Positions 15,040 to 21,792 of a stretch of DNA of 22,234 bases are shown one piece after another. Position numbers and translations under genes: made by a program. How positions within the stretch are numbered: the first letter of the stretch is position 1; every line of letters starts with the position of its first letter. This stretch comes from a virus. The stretch lies in IMG/VR virus record IMGVR_UViG_3300004369_000168, positions 1 through 22,234 of that record; one strand, written 5' to 3'. The notes under the pieces were generated by a model. The model saw nothing but the letters and a program-made list of their open reading frames with translations. It ran no database searches and had not been told where the DNA came from.

Positions 15040-15661
15040 AGGATTCAATTCTGATGCCGCTGCCTGCTGGGTCTGCTGATGCGCCACTAGTGATTGCGCT
15101 AGCTGTAGGATCTACTGCCTTCCAGTATGAATACTGGAACTCAACGGTGAATTCTTCGATCTGATCGTTGCTATCATAAGCAAGATCAATTTGAGAAACG
15201 CTAGTTGGGAAAGCATGAAGTAGATCATACTGACGTAAGACACTACCAGCTTCGGTGCTGTCCTTACGCAGTTGCTTGACACCCAATGTTGCCATGTAAC
15301 CTTCGCTGTTGTTTGGTTTAAACAGTGGCGAGTTGTTGGTTTCGTGAGTGTTGATTTGCTCCAACCACTTCTCGAAGTAAGCGCGAAGCTTGAACTCTCT
15401 GTCGTTGAAGAATGTTGCGGACCATGTATCGAAAGTGCGATCACCAGCAATCTTGACTGTTCTTCCTCTGAAAGGAACCTCAATCACTCCCAGGTTTGAT
15501 GCTGGGAGTGCTGCGGACTTACAGAGGAGGTTTACTAAATCTAGATCATCGCTCTTTGGTGCGTTTGCCAATGTTTGTGGCCAATTGATATCGACCGCAA
15601 ACATATTAGGCTTAACGCCTTCACCAATTTTAGTTAGAAAATCGTTTAATTTAGTTGCCAT
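15038..15661 (-). CDS. 19: gp19, tail tube protein
   Basis: A 207-residue subunit of the inner tail tube through which DNA is injected; the stacked hexamers are sheathed by gp18. Recognisable parts are LVNLLCKSAALPASNLGVIE, VPFRGRTVKIAGDRTFDTWS, an FFNDREFKLRAYFEKWLEQI block, and FPTSVSQIDLAYDSNDQIEE leading into TVEFQYSYW. It is longer than T4 gp19 (163), with an extra Ser/Ala/Gly-rich tail after the last strand. The ribosome site GAGG lies about 10 bases from the ATG. It follows the sheath gene and shares its stop codon with the gp20 late box. Confidence 0.95.
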   Translation of the reverse strand: MATKLNDFLTKIGEGVKPNMFAVDINWPQTLANAPKSDDLDLVNLLCKSAALPASNLGVIEVPFRGRTVKIAGDRTFDTWSATFFNDREFKLRAYFEKWLEQINTHETNNSPLFKPNNSEGYMATLGVKQLRKDSTEAGSVLRQYDLLHAFPTSVSQIDLAYDSNDQIEEFTVEFQYSYWKAVDPTASAITSGASADPAGSGIRIES

Positions 15662-15682
15662 TTTAGTTTACCTCTTGTGTGT

Positions 15683-15690
15683 GATTTATC
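15683..15690 (-). promoter_or_regulatory. Late promoter box overlapping the gp18 stop (GATAAATC)
   Basis: One mismatch at the last base of NATAAATA. The gp18 TGA stop provides its first two bases; it lies 21 bases before the gp19 ATG. Confidence 0.55.
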
Positions 15691-18112
15691 AGCGACCGAC
15701 TACTTCAGCAAACGTGACACCAGTCTTCGTTGCTGTGAAGGTTACGGTGATGTAGTTAATTGAACGAGTTGGCTTAACGAAGAGTTCAGCGACAAACTCG
15801 TTACGATCAATTACATCTGGGGTGTTGTTGGACTCATCACATACCACAAGGAAATCAGTTACGCCGCGACGTGCCTGAACTTCTGCCAGATAGCTGTTAA
15901 CAGCAGAGGCAAAAGCAGAACGAGTTGTCGCGTCGTTTTGCTCAAATAGAACTCCTTTTGCGAGATCACCAACTCTCTTCTCAAGGTTGAGGAAGAGGCG
16001 ACGAACGTTGATACGATCGAACGCGGAAGGTGATGCAAGAGCAGTCTTGTCTCCAAACAGAGTGACTCCACTACCAGGGAAAATAACCACAGGGTTAATT
16101 CTGTTCATGTAGAGTTCGTCTCTGTCTGCTTTGCTTGGATTGTAAGCAAGCTTGATTGCGTTACGGAGTGAACCTCTGTTGACGCCAGCAGGTGAATACC
16201 AGTCATCTAGGAGAGCTGAAGTGTTAACGCAAAGACCCGCAACGTCTCCGTTGCAAGGGATGTAGCGGTACTTATCGTTAAAACGATCGTAGTAATACTT
16301 GTAACCGCTATCAAATACTGCATATGAAGTAGAAGTCATTCCGTTGAAGAAGTTCAGTGTGTTCTCCTTCTGTTGGAATGCGGTGAGAACACCAGCACTA
16401 CCTACTTGGTTTGCTTTGTGTGGTGAAACAAAAGCAACACAATCTTTTCTTGCAGCAGCAATAGAGATTACTTTATTTGCCTTTGCCTTGGTATCATTCT
16501 CGGTTGCAAGTGAACCGCCCATGAGTAGGAAGTTGATATCAACTAGTTCCGTATCCGCAAACTCATCGAATGCAGTCTCGATTTCTGATGCTGTATAAGC
16601 ATAGTCATCAGCACCACCTTGTAGTGTTGCTTCTAGCTTACCAACCAACTGGAATGCATCACCAGAAGTTAAAGCACTGGAGTCTGAACCCAATGCTACA
16701 CCAGCACCAGAAGAAGAAGGATTCCAAGCAGCAGCAGGAGCGGTGCCATTGAAGATAGCGGTTGATTGATCGTTGATTAAATCTTTGAAGTAGTTAGAAG
16801 CATTTTCTGCACTTCTACCATCAGAGAGTTTTGAACCGTAGAGGATTCTTTCAACAACTGTGTTGGCAGCACCGCTGTATACACCAGTTACATCAACAAC
16901 AGCAACGTGAATCTCGTCATACTTAAGACCTCTTTCTTCAGCATACTGGGAAGTGCCAGGACGAGGACCGACAGCCGATAGAGTTAGACCAGTTGTGCCG
17001 ATCTGGGTTGTGGTGTACCAATCTCTAACTGCAGAAATAGTGATTTGACCATCAACTACAGATGCAATTTCGAAGGTAGAATCTCCACCGCCACCAGCAA
17101 TAGTGATGATGTCTCCGATTACGTAACCTACACCAGCGTTATCTACAACTGCGGTTGCAACTCCACCCTCTACTGTAGCTACAGTAAATGTTGCGTTGTT
17201 ATCACCAGCAGCAATTGTTAGTGTATCGCCAACAGTATAACCAGTACCACCGTTATTAATAGCGATACTAGTTACAGAACCAGCGGTTGCAACTACGTCT
17301 ACAGTGGCATTAGATCCCGTACCACCAGTTGTTGCTAATCCAGTTTGGGTGATGTAAGAAGTACCACCAGCACCACCAGAAAGAGTAAGGATAGAACCAA
17401 CAGAAACTGTAGTATTAACTGTTAGACCAGATCCTTGACCACCAGTAGTAGCAACTGCTGTAGCTGACTGATAACCAGTACCAGCAACAAATGATCCGAT
17501 AGTAGCCGTAATACCAATTTCTGGTGAATCTAGAGAATCGGATGTAGTTAGTCTAGATGATGGATCATCGAGGATAACAGCAACTGTCTTGCTTGCTGCA
17601 TCCCATGAATAGACAGTACCAGTTTTACCACCAACAAAAGTCAGTGTATCACCCATAGCAATTGAAGCTGGGGTATTTGATAAAGTTACATACTGATCAG
17701 CACCACGGTCAACAAAAACAACCTTAAGGTCATTTGCCCACGTACCTGCAGATCTTGCTACTAGGAAATTTCCGTTTCCGTTACCTGCTTCCCAGTCTTC
17801 GTCATTTCTAACAACGACTGCTGTTCCAGTATCTGTTGCGCTATTTACACCAGTGGCAGCACGTACCACGCTTAACCTTCCGCCATAGTTGAGGAATTCT
17901 GAAGCAACGAACCAATCTTCTGCATTTTGTTCAGCAGGAGCACCAAAAATAGAAAGAAGTTCTTTCTGTGAACTGATGTTGGTTGCTTTTCCAATAGGAC
18001 CCTTTTGGAAAGTTGATGCAACACCAGCAGTAATTGTGGATGCGCCGACGATGACAGCATTAGATAAGTCGCGTTCCTTTAGAACGATTCCAGGCGAGAC
18101 TTGACTTGCCAT
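15689..18112 (-). CDS. 18: gp18, tail sheath protein
   Basis: An 807-residue contractile sheath subunit (T4 659). The N-terminus, MASQVSPGIVLKERDLSNAV, and the C-terminal VKPTRSINYITVTFTATKTG are the conserved strands through which sheath subunits mesh. The segment KRVGDLAKGVLFEQNDATTR belongs to the conserved C-terminal core. Residues about 205-352 form an unusual Gly/Thr/Val-rich insertion with four degenerate repeats of 36-40 residues (G-x-G-Y-x-x-G-D-x-L-T-I-A-G type); it accounts for most of the extra length. A strong AGGAG ribosome site lies 7 bases from the ATG, with a late box 38 bases upstream. Confidence 0.95.
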   Translation of the reverse strand: MASQVSPGIVLKERDLSNAVIVGASTITAGVASTFQKGPIGKATNISSQKELLSIFGAPAEQNAEDWFVASEFLNYGGRLSVVRAATGVNSATDTGTAVVVRNDEDWEAGNGNGNFLVARSAGTWANDLKVVFVDRGADQYVTLSNTPASIAMGDTLTFVGGKTGTVYSWDAASKTVAVILDDPSSRLTTSDSLDSPEIGITATIGSFVAGTGYQSATAVATTGGQGSGLTVNTTVSVGSILTLSGGAGGTSYITQTGLATTGGTGSNATVDVVATAGSVTSIAINNGGTGYTVGDTLTIAAGDNNATFTVATVEGGVATAVVDNAGVGYVIGDIITIAGGGGDSTFEIASVVDGQITISAVRDWYTTTQIGTTGLTLSAVGPRPGTSQYAEERGLKYDEIHVAVVDVTGVYSGAANTVVERILYGSKLSDGRSAENASNYFKDLINDQSTAIFNGTAPAAAWNPSSSGAGVALGSDSSALTSGDAFQLVGKLEATLQGGADDYAYTASEIETAFDEFADTELVDINFLLMGGSLATENDTKAKANKVISIAAARKDCVAFVSPHKANQVGSAGVLTAFQQKENTLNFFNGMTSTSYAVFDSGYKYYYDRFNDKYRYIPCNGDVAGLCVNTSALLDDWYSPAGVNRGSLRNAIKLAYNPSKADRDELYMNRINPVVIFPGSGVTLFGDKTALASPSAFDRINVRRLFLNLEKRVGDLAKGVLFEQNDATTRSAFASAVNSYLAEVQARRGVTDFLVVCDESNNTPDVIDRNEFVAELFVKPTRSINYITVTFTATKTGVTFAEVVGR
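17057..17482 (-). repeat. Four degenerate protein repeats inside gp18
   Basis: Codons for residues 211-352 encode units beginning near 211 (GTGYQS), 247 (GAGGTSY), 288 (GGTGYTVGDTLTIAAG) and 326 (AGVGYVIGDIITIAGG). Each unit runs G-G-x-G-Y, V-G-D, T-I-A, then a short T-F/T-V strand. Units 3 and 4 are most alike. Similar glycine-rich beta repeats occur in other phage surface proteins. Confidence 0.7.
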
Positions 18113-18149
18113 GTTTAACTCCTGTAAGTTACCAAACTTGATCTAAAAA

Positions 18150-18157
18150 TATTTATT
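18150..18157 (-). promoter_or_regulatory. Late promoter box ahead of gp18 (AATAAATA)
   Basis: Matches NATAAATA in the 85-base gap between the zinc-finger gene and gp18, 38 bases before the sheath ATG. Confidence 0.7.
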
Positions 18158-18197
18158 ATTTCTACTCTCTCAAGTGGGGAAACAATGCATGAACATA

Positions 18198-18425
18198 TTA
18201 CCAGTCAGGATATTCCCATTTATCGAAAACTGCATTAGTCATCCTACTCAACACTATTCTCTTTTTCGTGCAGTCTTTGCACTCATATGAATATGCTGAA
18301 GCAGAAGTCCTATCTCTGCGAGTTCTATAAAAATCTACAAGAAGATCTTTCTTGATACCACAAGTTCTACATCTTCTTTCTTTAAAAATAAGATGGTCTA
18401 AATCAAAAAGATCTCCTACGTCCAT
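18198..18425 (-). CDS. Small zinc-finger protein between gp17 and gp18
   Basis: A 75-residue basic protein with two Cys pairs, CRTC and CKDC, separated by about 26 residues rich in Arg, Tyr and Ser (DFYRTRRDRTSASAYSYECK). The Cys pair, then F-Y and basic residues, then the second Cys pair is typical of zinc-ribbon domains in phage HNH and endonuclease VII-like proteins, but no His-Asn-His core is visible, so it may only bind DNA. I chose the ATG at 18425 because a GGAG ribosome site precedes it by 7 bases and it overlaps the gp17 stop as TAATG; a GTG at 18437 is the alternative. It separates two genes that are usually adjacent, which suggests an acquired cargo gene. Confidence 0.75.
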   Translation of the reverse strand: MDVGDLFDLDHLIFKERRCRTCGIKKDLLVDFYRTRRDRTSASAYSYECKDCTKKRIVLSRMTNAVFDKWEYPDW

Positions 18426-20074
18426 TAGATACTCCACATATAACTAACGTCTTCTTGTGTGTCACCATATTCCCAAACAGATCCTTGCTCTACAAATCCT
18501 TCATCACCTTCCAATCCAGTAGTGATGAACCCAAATGGTGCCATATCTTGTTCGATCTGATTACGCTGCTCGTCATAGATACGTTTACGAACATCGTTAT
18601 CAGTCATCTCTTTGAAGTAATCCTGCTGGACAAGCCATGCAAAAATTACCATACACATTACCAAGTCATCATGGAATCCTTCATCAGCTTCAAAGGATTG
18701 CTTCTTTTGAATGAACGTGGTAAGTTCGTTAATGATTTCATAGTCATTGAAGATAAGCTTATCATCTTCTACAATCTGTTTGAGGTTAGCGCAACCAACT
18801 TTCTTTACAGTCACGCTCATCTTTACACCTAACTGGGTTTTGGTTCCAGAGAATCCATGCCCCACAATCTGCCCTGCACGCCCTCTCATGGCGCACATAA
18901 GCACGTTAGGATACTCAAGGTCATAATTTAGAATCGACGCTACAGAGTCTCCTACGTCGTTTACCTCGCACAAAACCCATGCATTATTATACGCTCTAGC
19001 AACGTCATTAATAATGTTTGGGAACAGCATGGGCTTAACCTCATTGTTCCTGTATTTTGCTACTATCCTATATGGAACTGTAGTAATATCATACACAATG
19101 AAAGCAGAATAGTCTCCGCCAATACCGCGACTAACATCAACTGTAAAAATATATTCGTTACCGTTTTTTGGTTCTTCATATACATCAAGCCCATTGCTAC
19201 GTTTGATTGGATCTACAAACGTAAGTGCTCTCAACTTTGCAGCAGAGATTAAGGTGTCAACCGATCCAAGGAACTCGCACTCAAACTCCTGTGTGAACTG
19301 TCGTTCCGACGTGTTCTTGATCGTCTCTTCTTTCCACTTCTCATCTCTACCTGGCACCTGTGACCAATGTACTTCCGACCACGTATATCCGTTCTTACCA
19401 TTTTGGGCATCTGTCCACAACTTATAGAAGTGGTTCATGCCTTGTGGCGTTGAGATGATAATTACTTTCGTGCTTTTACCAGAAGTAATAGTAGGATAAA
19501 CAGAGGCAAAGAACGATTCAGCGATGTGATTAGGGACGAACGCGAACTCATCGAGGAAGATGATATTGAACGACATGCCTCGGACAGCAGACGCAGATGT
19601 AGAAGCTGCCAATATCTTACTGCCATTTTCCAACTCCATGCTACCTTTGTTCCATGATATCACGCCTTGCTGGATCCATTTCGGCAAGTTTTCATATGCT
19701 GTTTGAAGACGACCGAGTAGATCCCTTGCGGTACTTGCTTTGTTGGCGAGGATACCGATGTTAACGCTGTCATTAAACAACGCATAATGCAACAAATACG
19801 AAACTACCGTCGTAGACTTACCAGTCTGACGGGGTAGCTTCGCAATGTTAAATCTATTTTTGTGGAAGTTCCAAATTAATTCCTCTTGGAAATCCCACAT
19901 CTTGAATGGCACCAGACCTTCATCAAGCGAAACGATCTGAACATAGTTCTTTGTGAAGTATACAGGATCTTTTGCACACTTCACGTATTCTGCAATTTGT
20001 TGTTTGGTAAAGTCTTGCTTAACGTTCGCTTTCTTTAGAAGCGGATTACCAAGATAAATCTGATCAGATGCCAC
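18425..20074 (-). CDS. 17: gp17, terminase large subunit
   Basis: A 549-residue packaging ATPase and nuclease (T4 610). The Walker A-type loop is PRQTGKST at residues 81-88 and Walker B is IIFLDEF with D175-E176. The coupling motif IISTPQG is at 207-213. The RNase H-like nuclease has its first acidic residue D314 in FTVDVSRGIGGDYSAF and a later acidic site in EGFHDDLVMC. The terminase binds the gp20 portal, pumps DNA into the prohead and cuts the concatemer. The start is GTG at 20074, without a clear Shine-Dalgarno sequence; a stop lies five codons upstream in frame. A late box precedes it by about 22 bases. No small terminase gp16 is apparent in the window. Confidence 0.96.
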   Translation of the reverse strand: MASDQIYLGNPLLKKANVKQDFTKQQIAEYVKCAKDPVYFTKNYVQIVSLDEGLVPFKMWDFQEELIWNFHKNRFNIAKLPRQTGKSTTVVSYLLHYALFNDSVNIGILANKASTARDLLGRLQTAYENLPKWIQQGVISWNKGSMELENGSKILAASTSASAVRGMSFNIIFLDEFAFVPNHIAESFFASVYPTITSGKSTKVIIISTPQGMNHFYKLWTDAQNGKNGYTWSEVHWSQVPGRDEKWKEETIKNTSERQFTQEFECEFLGSVDTLISAAKLRALTFVDPIKRSNGLDVYEEPKNGNEYIFTVDVSRGIGGDYSAFIVYDITTVPYRIVAKYRNNEVKPMLFPNIINDVARAYNNAWVLCEVNDVGDSVASILNYDLEYPNVLMCAMRGRAGQIVGHGFSGTKTQLGVKMSVTVKKVGCANLKQIVEDDKLIFNDYEIINELTTFIQKKQSFEADEGFHDDLVMCMVIFAWLVQQDYFKEMTDNDVRKRIYDEQRNQIEQDMAPFGFITTGLEGDEGFVEQGSVWEYGDTQEDVSYMWSI

Positions 20075-20096
20075 AACAATAATAGTTCACTACTAG

Positions 20097-20104
20097 TATT
20101 TATT
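20097..20104 (-). promoter_or_regulatory. Late promoter box ahead of gp17 (AATAAATA)
   Basis: Matches NATAAATA and contains the TAA stop of the upstream small gene. It lies 22 bases before the GTG start of gp17. Confidence 0.7.
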
Positions 20105-20369
20105 TGTCCCACCATCTACCTTGTTTTTCTTCTTCCTCTTGAGAAAGATCTTCCAATCTTTTTTCCCAGGTATCACCGCCATCTTGCCCTCGGCAAGGAT
20201 TAATACAACGGTCATCACCAAGCTTATTGCAGACCAGACCAGCAAGATCCAGATCATTTCCTTTTACTCCTGTGCCAGACCAGTAGTGCTGTCCATTTAA
20301 CCATAAGGCACCACATTTCGGACATTCTTTCCTGTCAAGTTTAAGGTCGGACAGTTCTCTATCGTTCAT
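20100..20369 (-). CDS. Small Cys-rich protein, possible zinc binder
   Basis: An 89-residue hydrophilic protein. The N-terminal half has C-x2-C (ECPKCGALW) and the middle has two further Cys in GLVCNKLGDDRCINPC, which could complete a zinc ribbon. The C-terminus is charged (a Glu run then WWDK). No enzyme signature is visible and I do not recognise the family beyond small hypothetical proteins common near gp17 in cyanophages. The ATG overlaps the stop of the upstream membrane gene in ATGA. The TAA stop sits inside the gp17 late box. Confidence 0.75.
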   Translation of the reverse strand: MNDRELSDLKLDRKECPKCGALWLNGQHYWSGTGVKGNDLDLAGLVCNKLGDDRCINPCRGQDGGDTWEKRLEDLSQEEEEKQGRWWDK

Positions 20370-20581
20370 TTCTTGAGTTCCTGTAGCATTTTTTCAATGT
20401 TCGCGGTGTCTTTAGAAAGTTGATGGTGTAGTTTTCTACGCATCATTTCCATTCTAAATCTAATCCACGCAAAACGTAACTGGAGATCCACATACGCAAA
20501 AAACCTCATCGTTGCTTCAACCCCGCCAACGGCGAAAAGGATTAAAACAAAGATGAGGATCATGTAAGTCCCGTACATCAT
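20366..20581 (-). CDS. Small single-span membrane protein
   Basis: A 71-residue protein with one clear membrane helix at about 5-25 (TYMILIFVLILFAVGGVEAT), followed by a basic amphipathic stretch rich in Arg, Phe and Met and a charged end (IEKMLQELKK). Two adjacent ATG codons (20581, 20578) could serve as start; there is no clear ribosome site. It is coupled to the Cys-rich gene through an ATGA overlap. The family and function are not recognised. Confidence 0.7.
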   Translation of the reverse strand: MMYGTYMILIFVLILFAVGGVEATMRFFAYVDLQLRFAWIRFRMEMMRRKLHHQLSKDTANIEKMLQELKK

Positions 20582-20593
20582 GTGTTACATCTA

Positions 20594-20619
20594 GCTACAC
20601 TTATTATAGAGTATGTAGC
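20594..20619 (-). promoter_or_regulatory. Possible promoter -10 (TATAAT) inside an inverted repeat
   Basis: TATAAT on the minus strand (20608-20603) is flanked by a perfect 6-bp inverted repeat, GCTACA (20619-20614) and TGTAGC (20599-20594). No good -35 hexamer is visible at 16-18 bases, so it would need an activator or be weak. It lies 22 bases before the membrane-protein ATG, in a 79-base non-coding gap. Confidence 0.4.
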
Positions 20620-20660
20620 AGAAAATAGTATAACAATTGGCTACGATTTTTTAACTAAAC

Positions 20661-20867
20661 TCAAAGTTCTGTAAAGTTGTAGTCTACTATCATTGCAAAC
20701 ATTCGCTTTTTCATAAGATCCATCCAAACTTGTTCGTCGATTGGACGTGCTGGATATCCTGGCCATGTTTTGATTGCGTAACAAAAGTGGTCATACATCT
20801 CTCTCACTTCGTCGATGGTCAGGGTCATTGTGCAAGTCCACTCGTCTGTGCTCTGGTCCTGATCCAT
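20661..20867 (-). CDS. Small conserved-looking acidic protein
   Basis: A 68-residue soluble protein with a Trp/Tyr/Met-rich helical body (EVREMYDHFCYAIKTWPGYP). I do not recognise it. The start at 20867 is supported by AAGGAG seven bases upstream, although this makes a 77-base overlap in another frame with the preceding membrane gene. The internal ATG at 20828 is the alternative and would shorten the overlap to 38 bases. It is the last gene before the non-coding gap with the possible promoter. Confidence 0.65.
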   Translation of the reverse strand: MDQDQSTDEWTCTMTLTIDEVREMYDHFCYAIKTWPGYPARPIDEQVWMDLMKKRMFAMIVDYNFTEL

Positions 20868-21003
20868 CTTCCAACTCCTTGAATGCTAGCGACATGATCG
20901 TATATATGTAATAGACAACGCCCGCTAGAAGAAGAACTAGTGATAGGATGATACTCCAGGTCACATCATTATTATCAGTCAGTGGACGTAGAAGTAAGTT
21001 CAT
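20791..21003 (-). CDS. Small single-span membrane protein
   Basis: A 70-residue protein with one strong membrane helix at about 16-40 (SIILSLVLLLAGVVYYIYTI). The remainder is hydrophilic and rich in Glu, Asp, Arg and His. Its last 26 codons are also read in another frame as the start of the next gene, so this tail may be constrained by overlap. It begins 29 bases inside the upstream 76-codon gene. The ribosome site is weak. The family is unknown. Confidence 0.6.
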   Translation of the reverse strand: MNLLLRPLTDNNDVTWSIILSLVLLLAGVVYYIYTIMSLAFKELEDGSGPEHRRVDLHNDPDHRRSERDV

Positions 21004-21205
21004 TTCTATGAAACCCTTCTGGTTCTGTAGTATGTATCCAATCTTTTAATCTTGAAACGTATAGCCTTAACAAATCTGCCTGGTTCAGATGAAAGGTATC
21101 CTGACTTTCAAGATACAACTTGGTATGGAGATCTACACCATCCAAGCACTTCTTTATCACAGGGTTCCAGGGTTCCCTAAAAGAAGTATTCCATTCTCTT
21201 GGCAT
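20975..21205 (-). CDS. Small hypothetical protein
   Basis: A 76-residue soluble protein with aromatic and charged residues (EWNTSFREPWNPVIKKCLDG) and a helical middle (QADLLRLYVSRLKDWI). No domain is recognised. A CATAAATA late box lies 33 bases upstream, overlapping the stop of the gene before it. No clear Shine-Dalgarno sequence is seen ahead of the ATG. It overlaps the following membrane gene by 29 bases. Confidence 0.6.
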   Translation of the reverse strand: MPREWNTSFREPWNPVIKKCLDGVDLHTKLYLESQDTFHLNQADLLRLYVSRLKDWIHTTEPEGFHRNELTSTSTD

Positions 21206-21237
21206 ACAGGGTAGCGGTCACCGTAGAAATAACATAT

Positions 21238-21245
21238 TATTTATG
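21238..21245 (-). promoter_or_regulatory. Late promoter box (CATAAATA)
   Basis: Matches NATAAATA on the minus strand and contains the TAA stop of the upstream small gene. It lies 33 bases before the next ATG. Confidence 0.6.
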
Positions 21246-21387
21246 GGTTCTTTGGATCAATTCCCAAACTAATTAGGTACTCAATCCACCAGTCTGGATC
21301 TTTTCTTGTCTTCCAATCAGGAACTTCAAGACCCCTTTCAGAATACCACTCAAACAAAGCGTTATCTATAGTCTGTCCGATCTCCAT
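21241..21387 (-). CDS. Small Trp-rich hypothetical protein
   Basis: A 48-residue protein from the ATG at 21387 (MEIGQTIDNALFEWYSERGL), with several Trp and charged residues and a DPDWWIEYLISLGIDP end. I chose this start because GAGG-type ribosome sites lie just upstream, within the Glu-rich codons of the preceding gene, and the overlap with that gene is then only 26 bases. Earlier in-frame ATG codons at 21468, 21417 and 21405 exist, but the longest would overlap the upstream gene by 107 bases. The family is unknown. Its stop is shared with a late box. Confidence 0.6.
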   Translation of the reverse strand: MEIGQTIDNALFEWYSERGLEVPDWKTRKDPDWWIEYLISLGIDPKNP

Positions 21388-21571
21388 ATTCCTCTTCCTC
21401 TTCATCAACGTCAGCATATGGATTCTCCAAGAAGGGTCCTCGTTTTCGTAAAGGTTCTCGTTTGACATAATCAGTCTCGGCATTAACGGCTTCAACCCAA
21501 ACGGCAAGTTTCATCACGATGAAGATGATGATGAGTGGTGTAAAACACCCGACTAAAATTACGGGGTTCAT
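21362..21571 (-). CDS. Small membrane protein with acidic tail
   Basis: A 69-residue protein. One membrane helix at about 4-28 (VILVGCFTPLIIIFIVMKLA) is followed by a basic segment (KREPLRKRG) and a very acidic end (DVDEEEEEYGD). This suggests a membrane anchor with a soluble charged tail. Ribosome site GAGG lies 10 bases before the ATG and a CATAAATA box (21611-21618) 40 bases before it. The ATG overlaps the stop of the preceding peptide gene in ATGA. Function unknown. Confidence 0.7.
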   Translation of the reverse strand: MNPVILVGCFTPLIIIFIVMKLAVWVEAVNAETDYVKREPLRKRGPFLENPYADVDEEEEEYGDRTDYR

Positions 21572-21693
21572 TTATGTTTCCTCGCGAAAGGTTCCCAGTG
21601 CTCCCATCCATATTTATGGATTGCCCATATACCTGCTATAGGAACACCTATCAATAATATTCCCAATATTCCAAGTCCTATTGGACTTTCCAT
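21568..21693 (-). CDS. Small single-span membrane peptide
   Basis: A 41-residue peptide from the ATG at 21693: a membrane helix (SPIGLGILGILLIGVPIAGI) followed by a Trp/His/Lys tail (YGWEHWEPFARKHK). An AGG lies 6 bases ahead of this ATG. An in-frame ATG at 21717 would add eight residues, and a TTG at 21762 would add 23 with a second hydrophobic stretch; neither has a ribosome site. It is coupled to the next membrane gene by an ATGA overlap. Confidence 0.6.
   Translation of the reverse strand: MESPIGLGILGILLIGVPIAGIWAIHKYGWEHWEPFARKHK
21611..21618 (-). promoter_or_regulatory. Possible late promoter box inside a coding region (CATAAATA)
   Basis: Matches NATAAATA on the minus strand, within the 41-residue peptide gene and 40 bases before the ATG of the following membrane gene. 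Other chance matches occur inside uvsW and uvsY, so this one is uncertain. Confidence 0.35.
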
Positions 21694-21792
21694 TGTATGC
21701 CTAACAAATAAAATCATTCTGACAATACCGATAAGATAAAAAGAAATACTCCAAAGGAGCAAAAAAGAAATATGATTATTAAAGGCGAATAG

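Noticed and set aside
15112-15483. Minus-strand open frame of 123 codons in another frame of gp19
   Set aside because: Lies wholly within the tail tube gene, with no ribosome site and no domain.
21388-21507. Upstream extension of the Trp-rich small gene to 21507
   Set aside because: It would overlap the membrane gene for more than 100 bases in another frame and begin without a ribosome site.
21694-21762. TTG-initiated extension of the 41-residue membrane peptide
   Set aside because: It needs a rare start codon with no Shine-Dalgarno sequence. A second hydrophobic stretch makes it possible but not supported.
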